From assembly GCA_023265625.1 (NCBI GenBank), contig JAHFST010000002.1:62001-126000 (forward strand): DNA of 64,000 nucleotides. Direction: 5' to 3'. The stretch comes from Deltaproteobacteria bacterium. GTDB lineage: Bacteria; UBA10199; JACPAL01; JAHFST01. The number at the start of each line of letters is the position of its first letter. The first letter of the stretch is position 1. Of the stretch, positions 33,885 to 41,307 are shown one piece after another. A program made the translations under genes and the position numbers. Below the pieces are notes generated by a model. It ran no database searches. It had not been told where the DNA came from and saw only the letters and a program-made list of their open reading frames with translations.

Positions 33885-35655
33885 CATTCGTACACTGGCG
33901 CGAACCCTGATTGCCATCGAGGCTTTCAGGGTTCGCCAGGTGTACATTTGATCCAGCCGCCATCCGGTATTGCCGGACTCCCTGAAAAGACAAAGCAGCC
34001 CCGACGTTGACTCGCCCCTCCAGGATAAAAGCCCCATCGGCCTTGGAAAGCTGAAGCGGCTCGTCGAAAAGAGCTGAAAGACTTCCATTGAACCTGTCCG
34101 ATTTCTCGCAGATTTTTTCGACCATGTACGCCAATTTTTCTTTGACTGCGAATGGCGTGATCAGCGGAACCTTGTCGTTGTCATCGGAGCCGAGGCTATC
34201 GAGTTCGTATTCAAGGTCGCATTTTCTGGTCTCCTTTTCCCTCAAGGCACCGGCTACAGAATCCAGATCGGTGGCAACTCCCGAACTGATGAAATTGACC
34301 AGGTTGTCGATCTCCTTGACGAGGCGTTTCAATTCGCTCTCGATCTCCTTCCTGCGGTTGGGGAATTTTTTCACATATTCCCTGGCTCGGTCGTTGTATT
34401 CTCTTGTGGCGAAATTCAGCAGTTCGGTATTCGAGCTCAGGTTCTCTTTGAGATAACTCACTACCGATATCTCGGCCCGGCTTTTGCGCAGCAGGAATTT
34501 CTGGTCACAGGTGCCGTGTCGATGGGCATCAATGCACCCGTAATAGCCGCCGCGGCGTCCCGTCACGAGGGCGCAGGCTCCGCCACATTTGGAACACACC
34601 ACAATCCCCGTCAGCAATCCGCGATTGTCAACACGGTTATGATTGCCGAAAACTTTTTGCTCTTTTGTCGCTGAGACCCTGCGTTGTTCTTCCTTGTTTT
34701 CACCAAGCCGCTTCTGCACCGCATCCCACAAATCCTGTGGAACGATTCTTAAGTCTTCGCGCTTGCTGACGATCCAGTCCTTGCGGGATCTCGGCTTCCT
34801 GACTTTCTTTCCGGTGTCGGGATCGCAAGAATAAACACTTTTGTTGAAGGTCCAATGGCCGATATATTTCTCGTTTCTAAGTATCCGCGTAATCGGTCCG
34901 TTCTGCCAACCACGACTGCATCCCTTGGGAGCCTTTATTTTTTTGTCATTGAGCCATTTGGCGATGTAGCATTTGCCGAATCCCTGCGAGTAGAGCTCGA
35001 AGATCTGACGAACGATTCCCACTAATTCCTCGTTGAGTATGACCTTGAAATGCGAATGAACGATCTTGCCCTTTCGCTTTCCTGACTGTGTGGGAGTTGA
35101 GTCGTAACCAAAAGGTTTTTGTCCGGTGGAAAACTGGCTCAGGGCTCTGGCCTCAAGGCCGCGTTTCGTTCTTTCGGCATGGGCCTCGTTACCGAAATCG
35201 GCGATCATTCCTTTGACGGTGAAATAGGTCCTGGCATTGGAATCATCGGAAGACAGCTGATCCACAACCGAAATGAGTTCGACGTCGTAGTGACGCAACA
35301 GCTGGTACAGCTCGAGAAGATTGCCCAGCGAGCGCGTCAACCTCGACAGATCATCCACGATGATGATGTCGAAATTCTTTTGGCGTACTCCATCGAGAAT
35401 GGTCTGGTAACCGCGCCGACCGGCGACACGTCCCGAAAAGGCTTCATCCTTGTGTATCCAATCTTGGAGAATTTGAACGCGGCACCCGGGGTAGCGTCGG
35501 CTCAGGATCTGATTCTTCTCGGTCAGGTGAAAAATACGGTCGACCTGATCCTGCGCGGATGTGGGCGATTGCATCTCACTGCTGTAGCGAGCATAAATTG
35601 CGCCCCTGATAACGCGCTTCAATTCCTGTTCTGGTTCTTCGAGTCTTTGCTGCAT
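33847..35655 (-). CDS. Large serine recombinase (integrase)
   Basis: A 602-aa site-specific recombinase. The N-terminal resolvase domain has AIYARYSSEMQSPTSAQDQ with catalytic Ser25 and DDLSRLTRSLGNL. A recombinase domain follows, then a zinc ribbon (CSKCGGAC and the Cys pair in GCIDAHRHGTC), a coiled-coil stretch and a C-terminal tail. The enzyme joins phage and chromosomal attachment sites through a Ser-DNA link. The last residues (ASPTGFEPVSSP) are an antisense reading of tRNA-Glu, so the natural C-terminus was replaced on integration. It should act on the attL/attR pair; excision would need a directionality factor. Confidence 0.93.
   Translation of the reverse strand: MQQRLEEPEQELKRVIRGAIYARYSSEMQSPTSAQDQVDRIFHLTEKNQILSRRYPGCRVQILQDWIHKDEAFSGRVAGRRGYQTILDGVRQKNFDIIIVDDLSRLTRSLGNLLELYQLLRHYDVELISVVDQLSSDDSNARTYFTVKGMIADFGNEAHAERTKRGLEARALSQFSTGQKPFGYDSTPTQSGKRKGKIVHSHFKVILNEELVGIVRQIFELYSQGFGKCYIAKWLNDKKIKAPKGCSRGWQNGPITRILRNEKYIGHWTFNKSVYSCDPDTGKKVRKPRSRKDWIVSKREDLRIVPQDLWDAVQKRLGENKEEQRRVSATKEQKVFGNHNRVDNRGLLTGIVVCSKCGGACALVTGRRGGYYGCIDAHRHGTCDQKFLLRKSRAEISVVSYLKENLSSNTELLNFATREYNDRAREYVKKFPNRRKEIESELKRLVKEIDNLVNFISSGVATDLDSVAGALREKETRKCDLEYELDSLGSDDNDKVPLITPFAVKEKLAYMVEKICEKSDRFNGSLSALFDEPLQLSKADGAFILEGRVNVGAALSFQGVRQYRMAAGSNVHLANPESLDGNQGSRQCTNASPTGFEPVSSP
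33890..33946. repeat. Inverted repeat next to the attachment site
   Basis: Arms at about 33890-33910 and 33926-33946 pair over roughly 20 bp with one small bulge (core AACCCTGA/TCAGGGTT, outer TACAC/GTGTA). The left arm starts 6 nt after the tRNA-Glu 3' end, inside the recombinase 3' region. It may be part of the attachment site or a terminator. Confidence 0.55.
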
Positions 35656-35822
35656 TCCTTGCCCTCTTGAAAGAAGATTTTCATATCTTCCTCGATCATT
35701 TCATCCACGAGATCCCTGATGAACCGCTGCATCGGGGCCGAAATCTCCATCATGTTCGGTTCTGACGTGGTCGAAATCGTGATCACGATGCATGGGTTCA
35801 ATTTGCCATTGTCCATAAACAT
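35619..35822 (-). CDS. Small hypothetical protein upstream of the recombinase
   Basis: A protein of about 67 aa that I do not recognise, with a helical middle (MQRFIRDLVDEMIEEDMKIF) and an acidic/basic tail. It overlaps the recombinase start by 37 bp in another frame, which suggests coupling. Small genes next to serine integrases are sometimes excision factors; nothing in the sequence proves that here. TTG 35828, ATG 35822 and ATG 35816 are possible starts. Confidence 0.45.
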   Translation of the reverse strand: MFMDNGKLNPCIVITISTTSEPNMMEISAPMQRFIRDLVDEMIEEDMKIFFQEGKECSKDSKNQNRN

Positions 35823-35850
35823 ACTCAACTCGATAGTGCGCCCCTAAGTT

Positions 35851-35874
35851 GCTGAATTCTTGTCAGAATTCAGC
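35851..35874. other. Perfect 9-bp hairpin past the DnaC-like gene
   Basis: GCTGAATTC and GAATTCAGC are separated by 6 nt. The hairpin lies 14 bp past the DnaC-like stop and before the small hypothetical gene. It has no T-run on either strand; it may attenuate transcription into the integrase region or serve as a protein-binding site. Confidence 0.5.
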
Positions 35875-35887
35875 CTGGGAACGCATG

Positions 35888-36676
35888 TTAGCCCGACGTT
35901 CCCATTTTTTGCGTGCGAGTCTTGATCCGCCAGTCCTCGCCCTCCATACGGATGCACCGGCACATCTCGATCAAACGCGATGTGATGCGCTTGCCAATCC
36001 GGCCATCAAGCTCGTCGAGGGAAAAATTTGTGGTGAGGATTGTCGGCAGCATCTGTTCGTAGCGATGATTGATCAGCACGAACAACGTCTCCTGAACCCA
36101 GTCGGAAGACTTTTCAGCCCCGATGTCGTCGAAGACGAGCAGGCGAACGTTTCGTGCCAGAGCCAACAGATGCTGGTGGCGAGAATCTTTTTTCGCGCCC
36201 CCAATTCCCTCGCGAAGCTCCAGCAGAAATTCCGGACAGGAAACAAACAGCGTCGGGATTTTTCCAAGCTGTTCGTTGGCGATGCTCGCCGCCAGATGAG
36301 TTTTGCCGACGCCGCACGGGCCAAAGAATAAAAGTCCGCCGTCGGACAATTGATATTTTAGTGCGGCTTCGAAGGCGCGGCGCGTTCCCGGTGTCGGAAC
36401 GAAATTAATTAACCGGCGCTGTTTGAAACGTGGCGAAACACGTGAGCTGCGGAATGCCTCGTTGAGAATTTTCTGCTCTTCCAGGGCCTTTTGTGTGGAT
36501 GCCTGTTTTTCCGCACAGGGAGCGCAGATATTCTGCGGCCCTATCCAACGGGCCGGTAGATCCAAAAGCTCCGGACGCAGGAACGGCTCTACTGCAGATC
36601 TGCACTGAGCGCAGATTCCGTCTGGCGGTCGTTCATTCGCAAACGCTGTCGTATTTTCCGCTATCTCGCCGTACAT
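35888..36676 (-). CDS. DnaC/IstB-like helicase-loader ATPase
   Basis: A 262-aa AAA+ protein of the DnaC/IstB type. An N-terminal Cys cluster (CAQC and CAPC) probably binds zinc. The ATPase part has Walker A FGPCGVGKTHLAAS, Walker B LLVFDDIG, sensor I TILTTNFSLDEL and an arginine finger in RITSRLIEM. Phage relatives load the replicative helicase at the phage origin. I chose ATG 36676 (MYGEIAENT) because GGGAG lies 6 nt upstream. It overlaps the upstream replication gene by about 44 bp, so the two act as one unit. Confidence 0.88.
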   Translation of the reverse strand: MYGEIAENTTAFANERPPDGICAQCRSAVEPFLRPELLDLPARWIGPQNICAPCAEKQASTQKALEEQKILNEAFRSSRVSPRFKQRRLINFVPTPGTRRAFEAALKYQLSDGGLLFFGPCGVGKTHLAASIANEQLGKIPTLFVSCPEFLLELREGIGGAKKDSRHQHLLALARNVRLLVFDDIGAEKSSDWVQETLFVLINHRYEQMLPTILTTNFSLDELDGRIGKRITSRLIEMCRCIRMEGEDWRIKTRTQKMGTSG

Positions 36677-37553
36677 GAGCATCTCCCTGGGCTTTGGTAA
36701 CCCATCGATTCAGCTCACGGATAAACCACATGAACGGGAAGCCGTTCTCCGCAAGCCGTTTGTCGGTGCATGCGAGATACGCTCGGACGGCCTGACGATA
36801 GAGGCTCTCGTCAGGGATTTTGGTTTCGGTGCGCTTGGCAGCGCCGCCTTCTTCCTTGAAGTTGCCCACGAGGTATTCCTGTCCCTTGGCCATGAGGTAC
36901 TCATCTGCGAAAATTTCCAGTCGCGGATGGGTGCGAGACTTGGTGGGGTCCGTCTCGGTTCGGGACGACTCGGATTGTTTAACTTCCGCCGAGGCGGAAG
37001 GCTCCTTCGGGTTCGGGCTGTTTGTCCTGCCCTCCGAAGGAGGAATGAATTCTTGCTCCTGTTCCTGTTCTTGTTCCTGCTCCTGATTTGGCAAAGTCTT
37101 GCCGGGAGGCTTCAGGCAGGATTGCTCGAAGGCTTTCAGGAACCCTTCGCCCAACCCTTCAATGAAGGATTGAAGTTCGCGCCACGCTTCAAGTTTGAGC
37201 GCACATTCGGGCATTTCATCCCAGGTATCCTTCCATCCTTTGATCACGTTTGGGTTTTCGGGACGGTTGTAGTGGATGGCCTTCGGTACCCAAACGAGTC
37301 GAGCCTTCCAGTCGACCCTGACCATGCCTTGGGTCAATACTTCTCGAAAGACTTTGCGGAACCCTTCGATGGGCCATCCGATTGTTTCGGCGAAACCAGC
37401 TTCACCGGAAGAAAACAGTCCCGGGATTCGCGTTGTCTGAGGACCGGTGAGCAGAAAGAACCACAGGGTTTGCCCGTTGGGGCCGGACAGCGTGAGGTTG
37501 CGGAATTTTCCGTCGCCCCACATCTTGATGAAAATTTTTCGGTATCTCGACAT
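36633..37553 (-). CDS. Phage replication protein (DnaD/O-like)
   Basis: A 306-aa protein. The N-terminal region (KMWGDGKFRNLTLSGPNGQT, then AGFAETIGWPIEGFRKVFRE) resembles winged-helix replication initiators of phages. A low-complexity Glu-Gln run near residues 156-167 separates it from a C-terminal domain that would meet the helicase loader. Its 3' end overlaps the DnaC-like gene, the usual initiator-loader pairing. I do not see an origin inside with certainty; the repeats coding for the EQ run could be one. Confidence 0.75.
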   Translation of the reverse strand: MSRYRKIFIKMWGDGKFRNLTLSGPNGQTLWFFLLTGPQTTRIPGLFSSGEAGFAETIGWPIEGFRKVFREVLTQGMVRVDWKARLVWVPKAIHYNRPENPNVIKGWKDTWDEMPECALKLEAWRELQSFIEGLGEGFLKAFEQSCLKPPGKTLPNQEQEQEQEQEQEFIPPSEGRTNSPNPKEPSASAEVKQSESSRTETDPTKSRTHPRLEIFADEYLMAKGQEYLVGNFKEEGGAAKRTETKIPDESLYRQAVRAYLACTDKRLAENGFPFMWFIRELNRWVTKAQGDAHVRRDSGKYDSVCE

Positions 37554-37657
37554 AACCCTGTGAACCTTTCAATTCTCCGGTTCTCTTGCGAGGAACCAGA
37601 AGAGACAGGCGGGCCGTTTTACGGTGCCGCCTGGTACTGCTTTCTCTCCGACTTACG

Positions 37658-38347
37658 TCAGCTGGCCGTCATTCCGACGGATCCATCTCCTTTAGCCGCG
37701 ATTTCGATGCTCTCGCGTACTGCAATTCCCGGAATGATCTGCTCGGCGTGCTTGCCTGAAGCCTGCACGATCTTGCGGATCTGCTTTTCATCGGGGATCA
37801 TGAATTCGAGCGGAATCTTCGTCTTATCGGCGATCGAAAATTCCCACTGGCGTTTGACCGAGATCCCGTCCACTTGTGGAATGACTCGATCTTCGCAAAC
37901 GATCGGGACCATCGCTTCGCCGTTCAGGATTTTCTCAGCCGTTTGAGTACAGCCTTGCTCCTCGGCGTGAATCGCGGCTTGAAGCTTCGCCTGATCCTGA
38001 AGCCGGGCTTGCTTTTCCGCCTGCAGCATCTCGCTCTCTCGGATGTAATTGGCCATGCCATCCTTGATGCGACCTTCTTCCGCCTCCAGCGGATCCATCA
38101 GTTCGTGTTCCTTGTCACACACCGACTTCCATGCGCGGTGGGTGTTATCTTTCATGGGTTTGATCCATTCCTTGATCCTCTTCATCGCTCCCTTGAGCGA
38201 CTTGAGGGCTTCGGCGGCCGTTGCATAACTGCGGCCGTCGATGATTTTCAAAGCCTGGGAATACTGCACTACCTCTTGGGTAGATTGCTCGATCTCCTGG
38301 GCTTCTCTTTTGTAGGCGTCTTCCGCCAATGCGAGTTGTGGGCTCAT
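37658..38347 (-). CDS. Coiled-coil phage protein in the recombination operon
   Basis: A 229-aa protein with a long charged helical part (residues about 10-120, for example LKGAMKRIKEWIKPMKDN) and a compact C-terminal domain (VKRQWEFSIADKTKIPLEFM). Its position next to RecE/RecT-like genes and its build resemble DUF1351-type phage proteins, but I cannot be certain. ATG 38347 follows an AAGGAGG site at 6 nt and overlaps the stop of the exonuclease gene (TAATG). Confidence 0.7.
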   Translation of the reverse strand: MSPQLALAEDAYKREAQEIEQSTQEVVQYSQALKIIDGRSYATAAEALKSLKGAMKRIKEWIKPMKDNTHRAWKSVCDKEHELMDPLEAEEGRIKDGMANYIRESEMLQAEKQARLQDQAKLQAAIHAEEQGCTQTAEKILNGEAMVPIVCEDRVIPQVDGISVKRQWEFSIADKTKIPLEFMIPDEKQIRKIVQASGKHAEQIIPGIAVRESIEIAAKGDGSVGMTAS

Positions 38348-38967
38348 TACCATCCTCCTTGTTGTTGGGTTTTGACATTCGCCGTCGTGAGAGCGGCGAG
38401 AAAAACTGAAAAATCATTTTTGTCCTCGAAGGGAATCAACTTGTAGCGCCCTTCGGGAAAGAGTCGCAGGCCGTAGCGTGCGAGCGGATACGGGTAGCAA
38501 GCGGCGTAGGCGGCCAGTTGATATGCAGTCCAGAACTGGATATCGCCCGTTTTGATATCCACCAATGCGGGGCGGCCGAAGAGGTAGCCGATTTTGTCGT
38601 TGGTTCCGGCGTAGCGGAAGTCCCGGTGGCAGACCCTGTTTTCGCTGAAGACGACTTGGAATCCGGTCTCTTTTAGGAATCGTTCGTAAGCGCTGAAATA
38701 TTCTTTGATCAGCGGATGCAGCGATGTCCGGTCCAACACCCCAATGTCGTGATAGTGGGCCGCGAGATGGACAGCCTGTCCGCGAATGCGCCCCTCTTCG
38801 GTATAGAAACGATCGTCAATAAATCCCGCCGTCTTAAGCACGGTGGTTACGCCGGGCAACGGTTTTCCGTTTAGAAAATACCGATGTGTGTCCTCGTCGA
38901 AGCTCAAGCCCTCGAAGGCCGGAGCCTCCAGCGGAATTTGGGAGAGTTGTTGAACCGCTACATTCAT
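38347..38967 (-). CDS. PD-(D/E)XK exonuclease, RecE/Cas4-like
   Basis: A 206-aa nuclease. The core has EDTHRYFLNGKPLPGVTTVL at the N-terminus, GTNDKIGYL with the first acidic residue, LVDIKTGDIQFWTAYQLAAY with the D-x-K pair and the QxxxY motif. This is the RecB/Cas4/RecE nuclease pattern. It would resect double-strand ends to make single strands for the RecT-like annealing protein encoded just upstream, with which it overlaps by 4 nt. No iron-sulfur Cys cluster is seen. Confidence 0.82.
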   Translation of the reverse strand: MNVAVQQLSQIPLEAPAFEGLSFDEDTHRYFLNGKPLPGVTTVLKTAGFIDDRFYTEEGRIRGQAVHLAAHYHDIGVLDRTSLHPLIKEYFSAYERFLKETGFQVVFSENRVCHRDFRYAGTNDKIGYLFGRPALVDIKTGDIQFWTAYQLAAYAACYPYPLARYGLRLFPEGRYKLIPFEDKNDFSVFLAALTTANVKTQQQGGW

Positions 38968-39857
38968 ATTGTTTCGCCCCCGTTGCGGATCCAGGATCGG
39001 ATCGCTTCGAAGGCGGACCGTTTGATTTCCGCCGTCGTGTGAATTTGGTAGGTATCGCTCAGGTAAGCGAGAAAGCGGTCTTTGCTGACACCGAAAGATT
39101 CGCAGAGGTTGACGAGATCCATTCGTTCGTCGCGGGTGATGAATTCCTCGACCTTGATTTCGCCGTTTTGAACGGGCTCTGCAGCAGGCTTGGCGTCCAC
39201 TCGCTTCGGCATCAGATCATCGGCCAGCGTCGTCACCGACGTTTTCACCACTTCGCCTTCAGCGAGGCCTCCGGTCTGATAATTCACCTCAAGATCCGGG
39301 TTGATCTCTTCCGCAGTGTAAAATCCGGCGATGGCATCTGGAGCCGTGACCCGCAAGCCCGAGGCAGCGCATCGCCACCGGAGCATCGTCTTGCGCTGCT
39401 TTTTCCAGTTGTCCTTATCGAGCAATTTCAAAGCATCGGCATCCTGGGAAGTAAACTCATGCTGGTAAGGTTTCTGACCCGGCCGGATGAATTCCATCAC
39501 GCATCGCGTGTCGGTGCTTTCGATCACGTTCATCCGGAACCCGGGAATCCTCGTGTAGGCCAGCGTCAGCATCAGTTGCGCCGAAAGGGTGGGCTTTCCC
39601 TGAATGACGTTGACCTCACGCAGGGAAAGCATGGGGGGAAGGTCGAGCTCCTGTCCGGTCAGGATGATGGCGGCCGCCTGTTCCTTGGTGCGGATCGCCG
39701 CCGGCAGGAATCCGGATTTGAGAAGCCCCTCCGCAAAAGTCAGCAGATTACCCATTCGCGAGGGCGTGAATCTTTCGATTTCATTTCGGGGGGGATCTTC
39801 ACTTTGGATGGGAATCGTATCTACAGACTTAAGGCTGGTGCTCGTTTGGTTCGTCAT
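38964..39857 (-). CDS. RecT-family single-strand annealing protein
   Basis: A 297-aa RecT-like recombinase with ILTGQELDLPPMLSLREVNV, QGKPTLSAQLMLTLAY and KTMLRWRCAASGLRVTAPDA, typical of the family. It binds resected single strands and pairs them with homologous DNA. It forms a RecET-like module with the nuclease encoded next. Such modules help phages circularise and recombine with related phages, which may explain the mosaic cargo region. A GGAG site precedes the ATG. Confidence 0.88.
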   Translation of the reverse strand: MTNQTSTSLKSVDTIPIQSEDPPRNEIERFTPSRMGNLLTFAEGLLKSGFLPAAIRTKEQAAAIILTGQELDLPPMLSLREVNVIQGKPTLSAQLMLTLAYTRIPGFRMNVIESTDTRCVMEFIRPGQKPYQHEFTSQDADALKLLDKDNWKKQRKTMLRWRCAASGLRVTAPDAIAGFYTAEEINPDLEVNYQTGGLAEGEVVKTSVTTLADDLMPKRVDAKPAAEPVQNGEIKVEEFITRDERMDLVNLCESFGVSKDRFLAYLSDTYQIHTTAEIKRSAFEAIRSWIRNGGETI

Positions 39858-39892
39858 TCGACATCTCCGTTTCTAGAGGGATTGTTTTTTTA

Positions 39893-39958
39893 AGCCGTGT
39901 CATTCCCTCACGTTTGACATGGCTCAATCCCCGACGCGCCAACGTCGGGGATTTTTTT
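39893..39958 (+). terminator. Rho-independent terminator and stem-loop, plus strand
   Basis: A perfect 10-bp stem (ATCCCCGACG/CGTCGGGGAT, 39927-39952) with a 6-nt loop is followed by TTTTTTT on the plus strand. Just before it lies a second stem GCCGTGTCA/TGACATGGC (39893-39923). All neighbouring genes are on the minus strand, so this would end an antisense or small RNA, or shield the operon from opposite transcription. Confidence 0.7.
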
Positions 39959-39964
39959 AAAACA

Positions 39965-40183
39965 CTACAAACCGTAAACTCTGAAACCTCGCATCCCCCA
40001 CAGAATGAAATGCCCTCCGAAATAGAGCGCCGCGAAAATCATCACCGCGATGCTGATGATATCGATCGCCCGTTCAATGGCCCCTTTGTGTTTGAGCAGA
40101 AGCAGGACGAATCTCTTGTGGGGAAGTTGGATCATAAAAGGCATGCTCATCGGATTACAGGTCGCGCTCATCATTTTTCCCAT
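39965..40183 (-). CDS. Small single-pass membrane protein
   Basis: A protein of at most 72 aa with one clear membrane helix (IISIAVMIFAALYFGGHFIL) after a basic N-terminus. I do not recognise it. It overlaps the end of the upstream coiled-coil gene by 29 bp; several ATG codons lie close together and none has a good ribosome site. Early phage membrane proteins of this size can be superinfection or host-takeover factors, but nothing here proves that. Confidence 0.5.
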   Translation of the reverse strand: MGKMMSATCNPMSMPFMIQLPHKRFVLLLLKHKGAIERAIDIISIAVMIFAALYFGGHFILWGMRGFRVYGL

Positions 40184-40343
40184 TGAGTATTCGTACTTGT
40201 TCGAGAAGCCGCTCCAACGATTCGATGTTGGAGGAATCGACGCCGTGCTCCTCTTGATAAAACTCGAAATTCTGCTCGAGATTTGAAACTTCGTTTTTGA
40301 TTTTTTCGATCAGCAATTTTGCTTTCAGTGTCAGTTCATCCAT
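40155..40343 (-). CDS. Small coiled-coil protein
   Basis: A 62-aa acidic helical protein (AKLLIEKIKNEVSNLEQNFE, then SLERLLEQVRIL). ATG 40343 follows GGGAGGAACCA, an excellent ribosome site that lies inside the end of the Cro-like gene; the two overlap by 8 bp. I do not recognise a family. Confidence 0.65.
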   Translation of the reverse strand: MDELTLKAKLLIEKIKNEVSNLEQNFEFYQEEHGVDSSNIESLERLLEQVRILNGKNDERDL

Positions 40344-40599
40344 TGGTTCCTCCCGCCAGTTTTCCGATCGACTCATGGCAACTACTCACCGCCAACAATT
40401 CCGAAACCGGCGTGCCGGTGGCCTGGGCGATTTTCATGAAGTGTTTGAGCGACATGTCTCCGGTCGTAAGATCGCGTTCCCACCGTGAAATGCTTGAAAG
40501 ATGAACCCCGACGATCTGGGCCAGCTTGGTCTGCGAAAGCCCAGCTCTACGTCTCAGGGTTCTAATATGCTCTCCCAAAGTTAAATTTTTAGTGTCCAT
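40336..40599 (-). CDS. XRE-family regulator, Cro-like
   Basis: An 87-aa protein with a helix-turn-helix (LRRRAGLSQTKLAQIVGVHL, then SSISRWERD). It is the first gene of the leftward early operon (replication and recombination) and is divergent from a CI-like regulator, so it takes the Cro position. Its promoter places the transcript start at the ATG itself, hence a leaderless message. Strong ribosome sites appear only for downstream genes. Confidence 0.85.
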   Translation of the reverse strand: MDTKNLTLGEHIRTLRRRAGLSQTKLAQIVGVHLSSISRWERDLTTGDMSLKHFMKIAQATGTPVSELLAVSSCHESIGKLAGGTNG

Positions 40600-40605
40600 G
40601 GCTAT

Positions 40606-40633
40606 ATTTTAGCTATTTTAATTCGTGTGTCAA
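40606..40633 (-). promoter_or_regulatory. Early leftward promoter, leaderless start
   Basis: On the minus strand, a perfect -35 TTGACA (40633-40628) and -10 TAAAAT (40611-40606) stand 16 bp apart. The -10 is followed by six bases and then ATG 40599, so transcription should begin at or next to the start codon. A TAGAAG/CTTCTA inverted repeat (40647-40652 and 40664-40669) nearby is a candidate operator half-site pair. Confidence 0.65.
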
Positions 40634-40731
40634 CATTAATTTTGATTAGAAGCTCAATTTTTACTTCTAGGGGTTGTAATTTTGGGGAAATGTTATTGCA
40701 TCCATGACGCAATTTCGCTATGGGTGACTCT

Positions 40732-41175
40732 ATGGCTAAAATTGCAACGAGTCCTTTTCTCGAAAGACTACGGGCCTTTAGGAAAAAAGCGGGGCTGAAT
40801 CAGCAGGAAGTGGCCAAACATCTGGGGCTAAATCAGGCGACCTATTCGGCCATGGAGCGCGGAAGTCAGAAGATTTTCACCGAGTACCTGCCGAAAATCG
40901 CTAAGGCCATCGGCATCCAGGTCTGGCAGCTTTTCGCCGATCCGGAGGAAACCGGAGCGCTCGACGATCAAACGAGGAAGCTTTTGGAAATGTGGGGGCA
41001 TTTCGACGCGTCGGAAAAGGGAGTCATCATGGCGATGGCGGAGCAGATCTGCAAAAAGAAGGACCTCGAATTGCACGATCCCAACACCGAATGCGATGCC
41101 GATCGTGATGCCACCCCTGATAATAAAAAATCTCAAGCGGACAAAGGCGGGAAAAAAGTTGCGCAGACTGGATAA
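40732..41175 (+). CDS. XRE-family regulator, CI-like repressor
   Basis: A 147-aa protein with an N-terminal helix-turn-helix (FRKKAGLNQQEVAKHLGLNQ, then ATYSAMERGS) and a helical C-terminal part ending in a charged tail. It lacks the LexA/CI peptidase domain, so release from lysogeny would not use RecA-aided self-cleavage. It is divergent from the Cro-like gene. ATG 40732 has GGTGA upstream; an ATG at 40720 is possible. It is the only plus-strand gene of the phage core. Confidence 0.8.
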   Translation: MAKIATSPFLERLRAFRKKAGLNQQEVAKHLGLNQATYSAMERGSQKIFTEYLPKIAKAIGIQVWQLFADPEETGALDDQTRKLLEMWGHFDASEKGVIMAMAEQICKKKDLELHDPNTECDADRDATPDNKKSQADKGGKKVAQTG

Positions 41176-41307
41176 GTTTTCGCCACAACGAAGGCGTCAG
41201 GGTGTGGTTTATGTCCAAGCACGGACGCCGCGTGAAGATTTTGAAGTGGGGAAATGTTTATAAGGTGATTTGGTTGTGAAATTTAACTTTCTAAGGTTTG
41301 AATAAAT

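Noticed and set aside
36675-37946. 423-codon plus-strand open frame
   Set aside because: It is antisense to the phage replication genes and is low-complexity in composition; the minus-strand genes have clear domains and overlaps.
38886-39893. 335-codon plus-strand open frame
   Set aside because: Antisense to the RecT-like gene, which has conserved motifs and a good ribosome site.
41211-41279. 22-aa open frame in the SIR2 leader
   Set aside because: It is very short with only a poor GGTG-type ribosome site; nothing supports translation or leader-peptide control.
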